A stretch of DNA of 64,000 nt, taken from NCBI GenBank assembly GCA_003223215.1, contig QHYH01000082.1, positions 62,001 through 126,000 of the forward strand, read 5' to 3'. Under the pieces are notes generated by a model. The model worked only from the letters and a program-made list of their open reading frames with translations. It had not been told where the DNA came from and did no database searches. The stretch's first letter is position 1. Every line of letters starts with the position of its first letter. Shown piece after piece: positions 47,111 through 56,428 of the stretch. A program made the position numbers and the translations under genes. This stretch comes from Acidobacteriota bacterium. Its GTDB lineage: Bacteria > Acidobacteriota > Terriglobia > Acidiferrales > UBA7541.

Positions 47111-47200
47111 CTCGCCGGCATTTCCCGTCCGACGATGCGGCGCGGATTCCCTGCCGGGCGCCAAGGGGGCTTTCTTCGACGAAGAATCCGAGTCTAGGGC

Positions 47201-48415
47201 CTATTCGCCAACGGCCAGAACCAGAAGTGTCGCATCGTCGGTTCGATGGCCGCCGCTGAATTCGGAAATCGCGCCGATTATTTTCTCTTGTATCGCGCCC
47301 GCGGGCAGCGCGCGGCTCCGTTCAAGCAACGACAACAACCGCGCCTCTCCAAATTCCTCGCCACTCGCGTCCGAGGCTTCCGTCACGCCGTCCGTGAAAA
47401 GGACCACACGATCGCCAGGCGAAAGCCGCACGCTACCGAGCTCATAGCTTTGCTCTCCAAAAACGCCGAGAACTCCGCCGCCGTCCCGCAAGCGCTCGTG
47501 TGTGCCGTCCGGGTGCACGACAAAGGGTGCATTGTGGCCGGCGTTGGCGTAGCGCAGAAGCCGGGCGGGACCATCCAGTTGCGCATAGAAGAGCGTGACG
47601 AACCGGTCGGTGTGCGTGTTCTTCCACACCAGAGAATTCAGGCGGGCGCAAAGAACCTCAGGCGTCAAGGACGGCGAAGAAAGCCCGCGAACAGCCGCCT
47701 GCAAGTTGGACATCAAAAGCGCCGCGGGGATGCCCTTCCCGGCAACGTCCGCGATGCACAGACCCAGAGTATCTTCGCCGAGAGGGAGGACGTCGAAGTA
47801 ATCCCCGCCGACCGCGCCTGCCGACTGCCAGGAACTCGCGATTTCATACCCCGCCAGTTGAGGGGTTTCGCGGGGAAGGAGCTTTTCCTGAATGGCCTTG
47901 GCCTCGGCGATCTCGCGTTCCTGTTCCTGAAGATGATGGATGGCCTCTTCCCGGGCCTGCCTCTCCTGATTCGCCCGCCGCCGCGATTCACGGCGCTCCC
48001 GGCCCAAGGCGATCTGTTTTTCCAGGATTTCCACCAGCCGCGAGTTGCTCCAGGGCTTCTCCACGAAATCGCTTACGCCGTACTGCATGGCCGCGACCGC
48101 CAGACCTACGGTGGCCCATCCGGTCATGGCTACCACCGGGGGAGCATCAGGCATCTCCTTCAAGTGACCGAGCACATCCAGACCTTCCCGGCCGGACGTA
48201 GTATCGCGCGCGTAATTCAAGTCCATGAGGAGAAGATCGAACTGGCGTTCCGCCAGGGCCGCGAGCAAGTCCGCTGGGGTGCTCACGGTTTCAAGGACAT
48301 ATCCGTGCGCCTTGAGAAGCAACTGCAAAGCATCCAGCACGTCCTTCTGATCGTCGGCAATGAGAATTCGGCGTTCGGCCGTCTCAGAATCGGTGGCTGT
48401 CTCGGTTGCGATCAT
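47201..48415 (-). CDS. Response regulator with PP2C/SpoIIE phosphatase (RsbU/RsbP-like)
   Basis: The 404-residue protein has an N-terminal receiver (RILIADDQKDVLDALQLLL, phosphate acceptor in LLLMDLNYARD, and EKPWSN). A helical coiled-coil linker (about residues 135-185) follows, then a SpoIIE-type PP2C phosphatase with SAGAVGGDYFDVLPLGED, IADVAGKGIPAALLMS, ANAGHNAPFVV, VLFTDGVTEASD and TDDATLLVL. Such proteins dephosphorylate anti-sigma antagonists (STAS proteins). The conserved Asps that hold manganese are present. Single gene facing the H1-like gene. Confidence 0.92.
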   Translation of the reverse strand: MIATETATDSETAERRILIADDQKDVLDALQLLLKAHGYVLETVSTPADLLAALAERQFDLLLMDLNYARDTTSGREGLDVLGHLKEMPDAPPVVAMTGWATVGLAVAAMQYGVSDFVEKPWSNSRLVEILEKQIALGRERRESRRRANQERQAREEAIHHLQEQEREIAEAKAIQEKLLPRETPQLAGYEIASSWQSAGAVGGDYFDVLPLGEDTLGLCIADVAGKGIPAALLMSNLQAAVRGLSSPSLTPEVLCARLNSLVWKNTHTDRFVTLFYAQLDGPARLLRYANAGHNAPFVVHPDGTHERLRDGGGVLGVFGEQSYELGSVRLSPGDRVVLFTDGVTEASDASGEEFGEARLLSLLERSRALPAGAIQEKIIGAISEFSGGHRTDDATLLVLAVGE

Positions 48416-48761
48416 TAGCCCTTACCTCACAGTCGCTATCGAGCGGTTTCCCTCGGGATAGCTTGCCCCTTAGACGCAGGCGGTGCGCCAGCCGGTAGAT
48501 CGCGCTAACCTGTTCACATTTAGCTATTTGCTTCGAGATTTGCTTTCTTGAACGGGAGTTGGCTGCCCGTTTGCGGGAACGCCCGTCCCAATTCCGGACA
48601 GCACGCCATCGGTGGGGCAACGAGCTAAGCCCGCTGGCAGACGCGCTCTCCTGGCAAGTCTCGAAAGCGGGGACACCGCAAGACCCGCTTGCCCGCTCAA
48701 GTGAGGCGCCTCGCATTTCGCTCGGTTCTCTTGTCACGACTGACCCGTGACCACGGTTCGC
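48416..48761. other. Intergenic region
   Basis: The 346 bases between the E2 gene (stop at 48762) and the PP2C-type gene (start at 48415) show no gene, hairpin or repeat that I can support. Confidence 0.45.
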
Positions 48762-50147
48762 TTAGAGCAGAGGCTCCGACCAGTTCTCAAGCGTCTCTTT
48801 GACCTTGTGCAGGAACTGGTGGGCGATGGCGCCATCGACCACGCGGTGGTCGTAGCTTAGCGTGACGTAACACATCGAGCGGATGGCAATGGCGTCATCG
48901 ACCACCACCGGCCGCTTCTCGATGGCTCCGAGGCCCAAGATGCCCACATTCGGCTGGCTGATCACCGGCAGACCGAACAGTCCCCCGAAAACTCCCGGGT
49001 TGGTGATGGAGAACGTGCCCTCCTGGACTTCCTCGGGCTTCAGCTTCTTCGAGCGCGCGCGCTCGGCCAGGTCGTTCATCGTGCGCTGGATGCCGAGAAG
49101 GTTTTTTTCGTCCGCGTTTTTCACCACCGGAACGATCAGGCCCCAATCGAGGGCTACGGCGATGCCGATGTTGATGTCCTTGTGTAGGACGATGTTGGTG
49201 CCGTCGAGCGAAGCATTCAATGTCGGAAACGCACGCAGACCCGCCACCGCCGCCTTCACAAAAAACGGCATAAAGGTCAGCTTGGTCTCGTAGCGCTTTT
49301 CGAATTCCTCCTTCGACTTGGCGCGCAGCACCGCTATTTTGGTCATGTCAATTTCATCGACGGAATAAACGTGCGCGGAAACGCGTTTCGACGCCACCAT
49401 GTGCTCGGCGATTCTTTGCCGCATGGTGCTCATCGACTGGACTTCGTAATTCCCGAAGTAAATCCTCTCACGCGGCACTGCGGTTTCGAGCGCCACATGA
49501 GCTTGCACGCCGGGCGTTCCGGGAGCAGCCACGGTGACCGGAGCGGGCGCCGCGGGCACTAGAACCGGCCGCGCCGCGGGAATCGAAACGACCGAGGGGA
49601 CGGCTGCTGGCGCGCCTCCCGATGCCGCAATGACTGCTTCGATGTCTTGTTTGCTGATGCGCCCTCCTGCAGCGGTTCCTTGCACGGTCGAAAGATCAAT
49701 GCCATGTTCTTTGGCCATACGGCGGACGAGCGGCGAACTATGAATGCGCCCTCCATCGTGCGGCGCCGACGGGGCGGAGGCTGGTACCGGTCGCGCAGCG
49801 ACGGGCGCGGGCCTTGGCGCAGGAGCTGCCGCCGGAACGGCGGCAGGGGCCTTTGCCGGAGCGGGTGCTTTTGCAGGAGCCGGGGTACTAGCGGAGGCGA
49901 CCGCCGAGCCCGCCGCGTCAATCACCCCGACCACCGTCTGAATCGGCACGGTCTGCCCTTCCCCGACTTTGATTTCCTTGAGTATGCCGGCGGAGGGCGA
50001 AGGAATTTCCGCGTCCACCTTGTCGGTTGAAATTTCAAACAGCGGCTCATCGCGCTCGACCTTGTCGCCGGGCTTCTTGAGCCACCTGGTGATGGTTCCT
50101 TCGAAAATGCTTTCACCCATCTGGGGCATCACGATGTCAACTGCCAT
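48762..50147 (-). CDS. 2-oxoacid dehydrogenase E2 (dihydrolipoyl acyltransferase)
   Basis: The 461-residue E2 carries one N-terminal lipoyl domain (FEISTDKVDAEIPSP, with Lys43 as lipoylation site). A Pro/Ala linker (about residues 80-130) and an E3/E1-binding domain (SSPLVRRMAKEHGIDLSTVQGTAAGGRISKQDI) follow. The catalytic domain has MSTMRQRIAEHMVASK and LSYDHRVVDGAIAHQFL, including the His and Asp-Gly of the active site. It accepts the acyl group from E1 and passes it to CoA. The specific acid (pyruvate, branched-chain or 2-oxoglutarate) is not certain from sequence. Last gene of the E3-lipB-E1-E1-E2 cluster; a GAGGAG precedes the ATG. Confidence 0.93.
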   Translation of the reverse strand: MAVDIVMPQMGESIFEGTITRWLKKPGDKVERDEPLFEISTDKVDAEIPSPSAGILKEIKVGEGQTVPIQTVVGVIDAAGSAVASASTPAPAKAPAPAKAPAAVPAAAPAPRPAPVAARPVPASAPSAPHDGGRIHSSPLVRRMAKEHGIDLSTVQGTAAGGRISKQDIEAVIAASGGAPAAVPSVVSIPAARPVLVPAAPAPVTVAAPGTPGVQAHVALETAVPRERIYFGNYEVQSMSTMRQRIAEHMVASKRVSAHVYSVDEIDMTKIAVLRAKSKEEFEKRYETKLTFMPFFVKAAVAGLRAFPTLNASLDGTNIVLHKDINIGIAVALDWGLIVPVVKNADEKNLLGIQRTMNDLAERARSKKLKPEEVQEGTFSITNPGVFGGLFGLPVISQPNVGILGLGAIEKRPVVVDDAIAIRSMCYVTLSYDHRVVDGAIAHQFLHKVKETLENWSEPLL

Positions 50148-50174
50148 GATCGTTCTCCTCTTCTCCCTAGCATC

Positions 50175-51194
50175 CTAATACCGCGCCAGTTCCTTCGCAG
50201 CGGCAAAAACCTTTTTCGCGTTGGGCAGAAAATATTCCTCCAGCGTTGGTGCATAAGGCACCGGCGTGTCCAATGCCGTCACGCGCACGAGCGGGCCATC
50301 CAAGTCGCTAAACGCCTTTTCGCAAAGAAGCGCCGCAATTTCACCCGCGATGCCACCAGTCTTCGTGTCCTCGTGGACGACCAGGCATTTGTTGGTTTTC
50401 TTCACCGAACTCAGAATCGACTCTTCATCGAGCGGCAACAAGGTGCGCAGATCGATCACTTCCGCTTCGATCCCTTCCTTCGCTAGGGCGTCCGCGGCTT
50501 CCAGTGACGCGTGCATCATCGCGGCGTAGGAAAGGATGGTCAGGTGCCGGCCTTCGCGGCGAACCACGGACTTGCCAATGGGAACCGTGTAGTCCTCCGC
50601 GGGCACTTCTCCCTTGATGCGCCGGTAGAGAAACTTATGCTCGAAAAACAGCACCGGGTTATTATCGCGCACGGCGGCCTTCAGCAGTCCCTTGGCATCG
50701 TACGGCGTCGACGGATAAATCACCTTGAGTCCCGGGGTGTGCACGAAATACATCTCCGGGTTCGCCGAATGGAACGGTCCGCCGTGCACCCCTCCGCCGG
50801 ACGGCCCGCGAATCACTATGGGCGCCGGCGCATTCCACAGATAATGCCCCTTGGCCAGGAAATTGGTGATCTGGTTGAACGCGCAAACGATGAAATCGAT
50901 GAATTGCATCTCGCAGATCGGACGCAGCCCCACGTAGCTCATGCCGCATGCCGCGCCGATGATGGCGCTCTCGCTGATGGGCGTGTCAATCACACGCTCC
51001 CAGCCAAACCGTTCGAGCAAGCCCTCGCTGGTCTTGAACGCGCCGCCGTAGACGCCGACGTCTTCGCCCATCAGCAGGACCGTGGGATCGCGCTCCATCT
51101 CCTCAAACATGGCCTGCCGAATGGCCTCAAGAAAAGTGACTTGCCTACCGCCCGATGCGAATCCATTGGTTGCGGCCCCGTTTCCGCCAGCCAT
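50175..51194 (-). CDS. 2-oxoacid dehydrogenase E1 component, beta subunit
   Basis: The 339-residue transketolase-type subunit shows FLEAIRQAMFEEMERDPTVLLMGEDVGVYGG, FGWERVIDTPISESAIIGAACG, HGGPFHSANPEMYFVHTPGLKV and VVHEDTKTGGIAGEIA. These are features of PdhB/BkdA2 proteins. Together with the alpha subunit it binds thiamine diphosphate and decarboxylates the oxoacid. A GGAGGT is just before the ATG, and only two bases separate it from the alpha gene, so translation is coupled. Length is normal. Confidence 0.93.
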   Translation of the reverse strand: MAGGNGAATNGFASGGRQVTFLEAIRQAMFEEMERDPTVLLMGEDVGVYGGAFKTSEGLLERFGWERVIDTPISESAIIGAACGMSYVGLRPICEMQFIDFIVCAFNQITNFLAKGHYLWNAPAPIVIRGPSGGGVHGGPFHSANPEMYFVHTPGLKVIYPSTPYDAKGLLKAAVRDNNPVLFFEHKFLYRRIKGEVPAEDYTVPIGKSVVRREGRHLTILSYAAMMHASLEAADALAKEGIEAEVIDLRTLLPLDEESILSSVKKTNKCLVVHEDTKTGGIAGEIAALLCEKAFSDLDGPLVRVTALDTPVPYAPTLEEYFLPNAKKVFAAAKELARY

Positions 51195-51196
51195 GC

Positions 51197-52474
51197 CTAC
51201 CTCCGCGCCTTTCGCGAAGCGCCCGCAGCCGCGGCTTTAGCTTTCTTCGGTGCGGTCTTGGCCGCGGGCTTCGCCGCCGCTTTGGCAGACCGGCCGTTGT
51301 TTGCCGGCTTGTCCATGACCGCCGGCGCATCGCCAAAGTGAATCGCAGCATCCACACCGCCTGAACCTTTGCCCGAGCCGAAGCCTGGAACGGTCCATAC
51401 CGCCTTGACACTGGATTTCGGCGGTGTCACTTCGGCAATGGGCCGTTCCCACCTGGCCTGAATCTTGTGGCAATCGTCGCCGGTGCAGTAGACACCGCCC
51501 TCGGCAAATTCGGGGGGAGGCATGGGAGAGTTTTCCGCAAATTCGCGCTCGGCCTCGAGCAAGGTTTCCAGTCTTTCGTCGATCTCTTTTTTGACGGGGG
51601 CGTCGAGAAGTTTTTCGCCGGTTAGGAATTTTTCGTAGAGAGCAATGGGATCCCGCGCTTCCCAGTAGGCGCGCATCTCTTTCGGAACGTATTCCGCGGG
51701 GTCATGCTGGGCATGGCCGAGCCGACGAAACGTCTTGGCTTCGATCAGGATGGGCCCTTCGCCGGCGCGCGCCCGCTCGACGGCCTCCCGGGCCGTCTTG
51801 TAGACCGCCACAACATTGTTTCCGTCCACGATGTAACTATCCATTCCATAACCCGTCGCGCGATCGGCCAGGTTCTCGAGCGGGACCTGCCGGCCGACCG
51901 GCGTCGAGTACGCCCAAAGATTGTTTTCAAGAATCAAGACGAAAGCCGCCTTTTGCGCGGCCGCGAAGTTCAGCCCTTCGTGAAACACGCCGGTCGAGCT
52001 GCCGCCGTCTCCAATCCAGGTCATGGCTACAATCTTTTGTCCGAGGTAGCGCCCCCCGATAGCCACGCCGGCCATCACCGGAATCAAATCGCCGAGCATG
52101 GAAATGGGCGAAACGATGTGCAGGTTGTCCAGGTCGCCGAAATGGCTTGTGCCGTCCCTGCCCTTGGTCGGCGAATCGTATTTCGCCATGTGCTGCATGA
52201 AAATGTCGCGCGGCGGCACGCCCTTGACCAGAAGCGCTCCGATATTGCGAATCATCGGAGCGATCCAATCTTTTTTCTCGAGCGCGTAACAGGTTCCAAC
52301 GGAAATCGCTTCCTGGCCGAGGCTTGAGTAAAGCCCGCCGACAATTTTGTTTTGCCGGAAGAGCTTCACCATCGTCTCTTCGACGGCGCGGTTCAGCCGC
52401 ATGTAGTAATACAGGTCCAGGTACTGCTGGCGCGTCAATTCCCGGGGCATTGACTTTTTCATCGCTGCTCCCAT
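51197..52474 (-). CDS. 2-oxoacid dehydrogenase E1 component, alpha subunit, with basic tail
   Basis: The 425-residue subunit has the thiamine diphosphate site WIGDGGSSTGVFHEGLNFA and LILENNLWAYSTP, and the phosphorylation-loop region GMDSYIVDGNNVVAVY and FRRLGHAQHD. Residues after about 330 are unusual: CTGDDCHKIQARWERP, then a Gly-rich stretch and a Lys/Ala tail ending KAAAAGASRKARR. These are not part of typical E1 alpha proteins. The start may be ATG at 52474 (TAGGAA upstream) or at 52462 (GGGAG upstream). It lies 3 bases after lipB. Confidence 0.92.
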   Translation of the reverse strand: MGAAMKKSMPRELTRQQYLDLYYYMRLNRAVEETMVKLFRQNKIVGGLYSSLGQEAISVGTCYALEKKDWIAPMIRNIGALLVKGVPPRDIFMQHMAKYDSPTKGRDGTSHFGDLDNLHIVSPISMLGDLIPVMAGVAIGGRYLGQKIVAMTWIGDGGSSTGVFHEGLNFAAAQKAAFVLILENNLWAYSTPVGRQVPLENLADRATGYGMDSYIVDGNNVVAVYKTAREAVERARAGEGPILIEAKTFRRLGHAQHDPAEYVPKEMRAYWEARDPIALYEKFLTGEKLLDAPVKKEIDERLETLLEAEREFAENSPMPPPEFAEGGVYCTGDDCHKIQARWERPIAEVTPPKSSVKAVWTVPGFGSGKGSGGVDAAIHFGDAPAVMDKPANNGRSAKAAAKPAAKTAPKKAKAAAAGASRKARR

Positions 52475-52477
52475 TTC

Positions 52478-53200
52478 CTAGGCCTCAGCCGCGACGGCCT
52501 GTTCGGCGTGCTCGAGTCTCTCGAGAAATGCTTTTGGGGAAGTTTCTCTCAACACCAGGCCGAACAGCTCTCCCAGATGCTCGCCAAGGCGCGGCGCGAC
52601 CTCTGACTCCTCCACCGCACGCCCCAACAATTTCTCGAGAGATGTGGCTTTGCGATCCGCAATCCCGCACGGCACGATCAGGTCGAAAAACTGCAAATCG
52701 GTTGAGACGTTATACGCGAATCCATGCGATGTGACCCAGCGGCTGAGGTGCACGCCGATCGCGCCTAGCTTTTCTTCCGTACTTCCGCTGTCCACCCAGA
52801 TTCCGGTTTTCCCTAGGACGCGCTTGGCCGCAATCCCGAACTCGGCTGTCGTGCGAATCATGGTTTCCTCCAGCATGCGCACGTACCAGACCACGTCTCG
52901 CCGGATGGCGCCCAGGTTGAAGATAGGATAGCCAACGATTTGGCCCGGTCCATGATAAGTGATGTCCCCGCCGCGGCTGGACTCATGAAACTCCACGCCT
53001 TTTTGCCGCAGGACATGCTCGCTCACAAGCAAGTGTTCTCGCCTTCCGTTTCGGCCTTGGGTGAGGACGTGGGGATGTTCGCAGAGAAGAAAAACATCTT
53101 CGATGGCGTCGGCTTTTCGCGCGGCGACGATACGCCTCTGCAGCGCGTACGCTTCGGCGTAAGCAACAAGCCCCAAATCCACTTGTAATCCTTGCTTCAT
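52478..53200 (-). CDS. lipB: Octanoyltransferase LipB
   Basis: LipB moves octanoate from acyl carrier protein to lipoyl domains, such as that of the E2 encoded in the same cluster. The 240-residue sequence has CEHPHVLTQGRNG, SSRGGDITYHGPGQIVGYPIFNL, GKTGIWV, KLGAIGVHLSRWVTSHGFAYNV and IVPCGI, with the Lys and Cys of the active site. Length is normal. It is read with the E1 genes, so the complex and its cofactor enzyme are made together. The gap to lpd upstream holds an IS relic. Confidence 0.95.
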   Translation of the reverse strand: MKQGLQVDLGLVAYAEAYALQRRIVAARKADAIEDVFLLCEHPHVLTQGRNGRREHLLVSEHVLRQKGVEFHESSRGGDITYHGPGQIVGYPIFNLGAIRRDVVWYVRMLEETMIRTTAEFGIAAKRVLGKTGIWVDSGSTEEKLGAIGVHLSRWVTSHGFAYNVSTDLQFFDLIVPCGIADRKATSLEKLLGRAVEESEVAPRLGEHLGELFGLVLRETSPKAFLERLEHAEQAVAAEA

Positions 53201-53400
53201 GGCAACTTCGCACGACTCAGTTCTCAGTTTAAAGATCAGACCTCACGGGGATGTGCATACTGGCGATCGAAGACCGATGCGAACGCCGGTTGACCGGCAG
53301 GTATTCCCCGGTCGCTACCCAGCAGAGCCGTAGAGCACCTGCCCTTGAGGCATGGGGATATAAGGCTCCGTTGACAAGGCAAAAGCGCGCGTCGTACACT

Positions 53401-53563
53401 TTGCCCTGGCCGAGGGACGCTCGGCATCTGCCTGTGGAGGCACGATAAGACCTAAGCGCAAGCTTAGGGGCGCGCCCGTGAAGTTGGAACCATCGTTGGA
53501 GACGAGCAAGCAATTGCTTGTAACTCCAAAGAATCCCCCGCCGTTTAGGCGTGGGGAGTCTCA
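53401..53563 (+). mobile_element. Relic of an IS605-type TnpB element (C-terminus and right end)
   Basis: On the plus strand one frame reads SACGGTIRPKRKLRGAPVKL, then EPSLETSKQLLVTPKNPPPF, resembling the extreme C-terminus of TnpB (OrfB) proteins. The last bases make the imperfect hairpin typical of IS605 right ends and omega-RNA, with CCCCCGCC-GTTTA-GGCG-TGGGG (53535-53556), ending at the lpd stop codon. No upstream tnpB or left end could be defined, so only the 3' end survives. The surrounding 53201-53400 shows nothing else. Confidence 0.6.
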
Positions 53564-54958
53564 AACGTTAATCTGTAACCCACGCACGCTCGCAAACGCA
53601 TCCCCCATCCCTTCCCAGACCGTAGGATGCGCGTGAATCATATTCATCATGTCGTCGATGGTACCCTCGAGATTCAGTACTGCGGCGGCCTCCGACAGAA
53701 TCTCGGTGGCCAGCGGCCCGATAATGTGAATCCCCAGCACCTCGCCATAAGCTCCATCGGAAACCACTTTGATGAACCCGTTGTGGCTCCCGAGAATGGT
53801 AGCTTTGCTGTTGCCCACGAACGGAAACTTGCCGATCTTCACCGTGTATCCTGCGTCGCGCGCCTGCTTTTCGGTCAGCCCAATCGAGCCGATCTGCGGC
53901 TCGCAATAAGTGGCATTGGGAATGCGCGTCTTTACAATTTGCTGCACCGGATTGCCCGCGATGTGCGTTACCGCGATGATCCCCTCCATCATGGCAGCGT
54001 GCGCCAGTTGCGGCAGTCCCAGGACGATGTCGCCGATGGCATATAGTCCCTTCTCCGCGGTTTCCATATAGTCGCCAACCTGCACAAACCCGCGCTCCAG
54101 CTTGGCTTGTGACTTTTCCAGGCCGCAGCCGTCGGTCATCGGCTTCCGCCCCACGGCAAGAAGCAGCTTTTCCGCCGGCAGCGTTTGCGACTTCCCATCC
54201 TTATCTTTAAACGCCACGGTCACGCCTTTGGCGTCTTTCTTCGCGGCCTCGACGCTCGATCCGGTGAAAATCTGGATCCCTTTTTTTTGGAAAGCCTTGG
54301 TCAGTTCCGCGGAAATCTCCTCGTCTTCGAGCGGCACCGTGCGCGGCAGTGCTTCCAGAATGGTGACCTGGGTCCCAAACGAATTGTAAGCCGAGGCAAA
54401 CTCGACGCCCACCGCACCGGCACCCACAACGATCATGGATTTCGGGATTTCCGGAAGTTCCAATATCGAGCGATTCGTGAGAATGGTCTTGTGATCGGGC
54501 TCGATTCCGGGAAGCGACTTGGCTTCCGAGCCGCTTACCAGAAGGACGTTTGCCGCTTCGATCGTGGTTTTCTTGCCGTCCTTCTCGACGCTGATTTTTC
54601 CCGGGCCCTCGTAGCGGCCCCAGCCCTGCACCCACTCGACCTTGTTCTTCTTGAACAGGAACTCGATGCCTTTGGCGTGCTTGTTGACGATTTTTTCTTT
54701 GCGCGCCAGCACGTTGGCCCAGTTGATCTTCACCCCGCTGATTTCAAAACCCAATTCAGCGCCATTTTTGATGTGGTCGTAGATATCCGCGTGATGCAAC
54801 AACACTTTGGTGGGAATGCAGCCGACGTGCAGGCAGGTGCCGCCCAGGAACGGGTCCTTCTCGACGACAATCGTCTTCAGGCCAAGTTCGCCCGCGCGAA
54901 TCGCAGCAACGTAACCGCCCGGACCGCTCCCGATGATCGCCACATCGTACTTAGCCAC
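53561..54958 (-). CDS. lpd: Dihydrolipoyl dehydrogenase (E3)
   Basis: This 465-residue flavoprotein re-oxidises the lipoyl group of E2. It has the FAD site AIIGSGPGGYVAAIRAGELG, the redox-active pair in GGTCLHVGCIPTK (Cys42 and Cys47), a second nucleotide fold MIVVGAGAVGVEFASAYNSFG, YAIGDIV, and the C-terminal active-site His in IHAHPTVWEGMGDAF. It starts at GTG with GGAGACTACGA upstream. The stop codon lies within the right end of the IS relic (overlap of about 3 bases). First gene of the oxoacid dehydrogenase cluster. Confidence 0.95.
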   Translation of the reverse strand: MAKYDVAIIGSGPGGYVAAIRAGELGLKTIVVEKDPFLGGTCLHVGCIPTKVLLHHADIYDHIKNGAELGFEISGVKINWANVLARKEKIVNKHAKGIEFLFKKNKVEWVQGWGRYEGPGKISVEKDGKKTTIEAANVLLVSGSEAKSLPGIEPDHKTILTNRSILELPEIPKSMIVVGAGAVGVEFASAYNSFGTQVTILEALPRTVPLEDEEISAELTKAFQKKGIQIFTGSSVEAAKKDAKGVTVAFKDKDGKSQTLPAEKLLLAVGRKPMTDGCGLEKSQAKLERGFVQVGDYMETAEKGLYAIGDIVLGLPQLAHAAMMEGIIAVTHIAGNPVQQIVKTRIPNATYCEPQIGSIGLTEKQARDAGYTVKIGKFPFVGNSKATILGSHNGFIKVVSDGAYGEVLGIHIIGPLATEILSEAAAVLNLEGTIDDMMNMIHAHPTVWEGMGDAFASVRGLQINV

Positions 54959-55699
54959 TCGTAGTCTCCTTCCGTGGGGGGCCAGGTCGGTGAGGGGAGT
55001 GTGCTCTCACCGCGTTAGGCTCGAACGAATCTCGAGGGAATCAGGCCGCTAAGATCGGGTGCCGAAGGTCCGTGCCCCCGCGGACGCCTTCTGGAACGCA
55101 GGAAAAGGCGCACAAAAAGCCGTCCGCACTTCCAGCGCAGACGGCTACCTTCCAACAAACATCAAAGTTTAACAGTCACTTGCCGCCGTCGCAACCAGCC
55201 TGGTCATTGTGTCATTGTCATTGCAGTCATTGCATCTTCTGTATTTGTAACGCGCTTAACCGTTCACTTGAGCTCGCCATCGGTGTGGAAAAAGCCGGCG
55301 TTCGGTGTCGAGAAATCCTACAGCCGGTAAATGCCGAGGTCCACAGCAGTTCGGGGCGGCAGCGAATGGCGTGACCATTTAGCTGCTGACGTCGCCAGGG
55401 CGCACATCGAGCGCATCCTCAAAGAGTCAGGATGGAACCTAACCCATGCGGCGGAAACTTTGGGTATCGATCGCAGCACGCTTTATAGCAAGATCAATTC
55501 GCCCGGTTTGAAGCGTCATGTCGTGCCTCCTTGCAGAGCCCGGCCCCGCGCGTGTCCAACCCTTTTTTGACAAACGCGCCTCTCCCGCGCCGGCTGGAAA
55601 CTGCTTTTGCGAATGTCCCCAGCCAATCATGCGCAACGAACCTGCCAGCGAGCTTCTAGGGCCGCTCTCGCATCCGACGCTGATTGCCCGTTCGGAATT
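54959..55699. other. Gap with Fis-domain relic and short repeats
   Basis: The 741 bases contain an inverted repeat AGCCGTC/GACGGCT at about 55117-55146, a stretch of tandem GTCATT-like repeats at about 55201-55235, and the Fis-like helix-turn-helix relic at 55331-55570. No intact gene is recognised. Confidence 0.5.
55331..55570 (+). pseudogene. Fis-type DNA-binding domain relic
   Basis: The 79-codon frame contains ADVARAHIERILKESGWNLT and THAAETLGIDRSTLYSKI. This closely matches the C-terminal Fis-type helix-turn-helix of NtrC-family activators. No ATPase or receiver domain lies upstream, and the sequence degrades after the domain (KRHVVPPCRARPRACPTLF). It is either a gene fragment or, less likely, a stand-alone Fis-like protein. 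A ribosome site is not evident. Confidence 0.5.
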
Positions 55700-56227
55700 T
55701 CAAGCGCGGGGAATCGCCGGGAAGTACTGCTCTTCCAAAACCATGCGGTGGTGAATTTGATGTCCGGCGGTGATGAAGCCCAGCGCCCGCACCGTCACTT
55801 CCTTCTGGCTGGCCACGCCGCGTCTCGACCATGCCGCGTCGTTGAACGAACGAAACAGCGCGACGCTGGCTCCGCGCACCGCGTTAAACTCCTCCGCAAG
55901 GTCCGCGAGCGCCCTCGCGGCAAACCCCCCGTTGTTCACGAAGTCGTCCTGCTCGAAACTGGCGAGCGGCGTCTGATCGCACCTGGCGATACGCAGCGTC
56001 CGGTACGTGAAAATTCGCTCGGTATCCGAGATGTGCCCGAGAACTTCCTTGATCGTCCATTTGCCGGGCGCGTAGCGGAAATTCCCGTCGCGCTCGGAGC
56101 GTCCGGTGAACAAGCGCGACATCTGCAGCCGCTCGGATTCTAAAATGCTCAAGACATCCGTACCGGGTACCTTCGCAATGTACTTCGCGTAATATTCCGC
56201 GAATTCTCCGGTCTCGGGCCTCTTCAT
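55700..56227 (-). CDS. DinB-family protein
   Basis: The 175-residue protein has the DinB/YfiT four-helix pattern. The metal-binding His are seen in VLGHISDTERIFTYRTL and AGHQIHHRMVLEEQY. WTIKEVLGH is the typical entry helix. These proteins are often thiol transferases or of unknown role. The ATG at 56227 has AGAGGTG six bases upstream; the reading frame is open further but without a ribosome site. Confidence 0.85.
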   Translation of the reverse strand: MKRPETGEFAEYYAKYIAKVPGTDVLSILESERLQMSRLFTGRSERDGNFRYAPGKWTIKEVLGHISDTERIFTYRTLRIARCDQTPLASFEQDDFVNNGGFAARALADLAEEFNAVRGASVALFRSFNDAAWSRRGVASQKEVTVRALGFITAGHQIHHRMVLEEQYFPAIPRA

Positions 56228-56428
56228 GGGGACACCTCTCTCTGGGTATGGTGCGATTATAGCCTTGCCCGCTTTTCCCTGCGCACGGGATTCACCGTGA
56301 GATCCTCGGCAAAACTCCAAATTCGTGAAGCACTTCTGCGCCGCAAGGAGCCTGGCGAATGCGCTGCTTGAGCTGCGGGCGCCTCGGCTTTCAGTTTTCG
56401 GCGGCCTATTGCAAGATATCGCATAGCC

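Noticed and set aside
53229-53564. A 111-codon minus-strand frame covering the gap between lipB and lpd
   Set aside because: It is the antisense of the TnpB right-end relic; its Arg/Leu-rich product has no domain and the plus-strand reading explains the sequence better.
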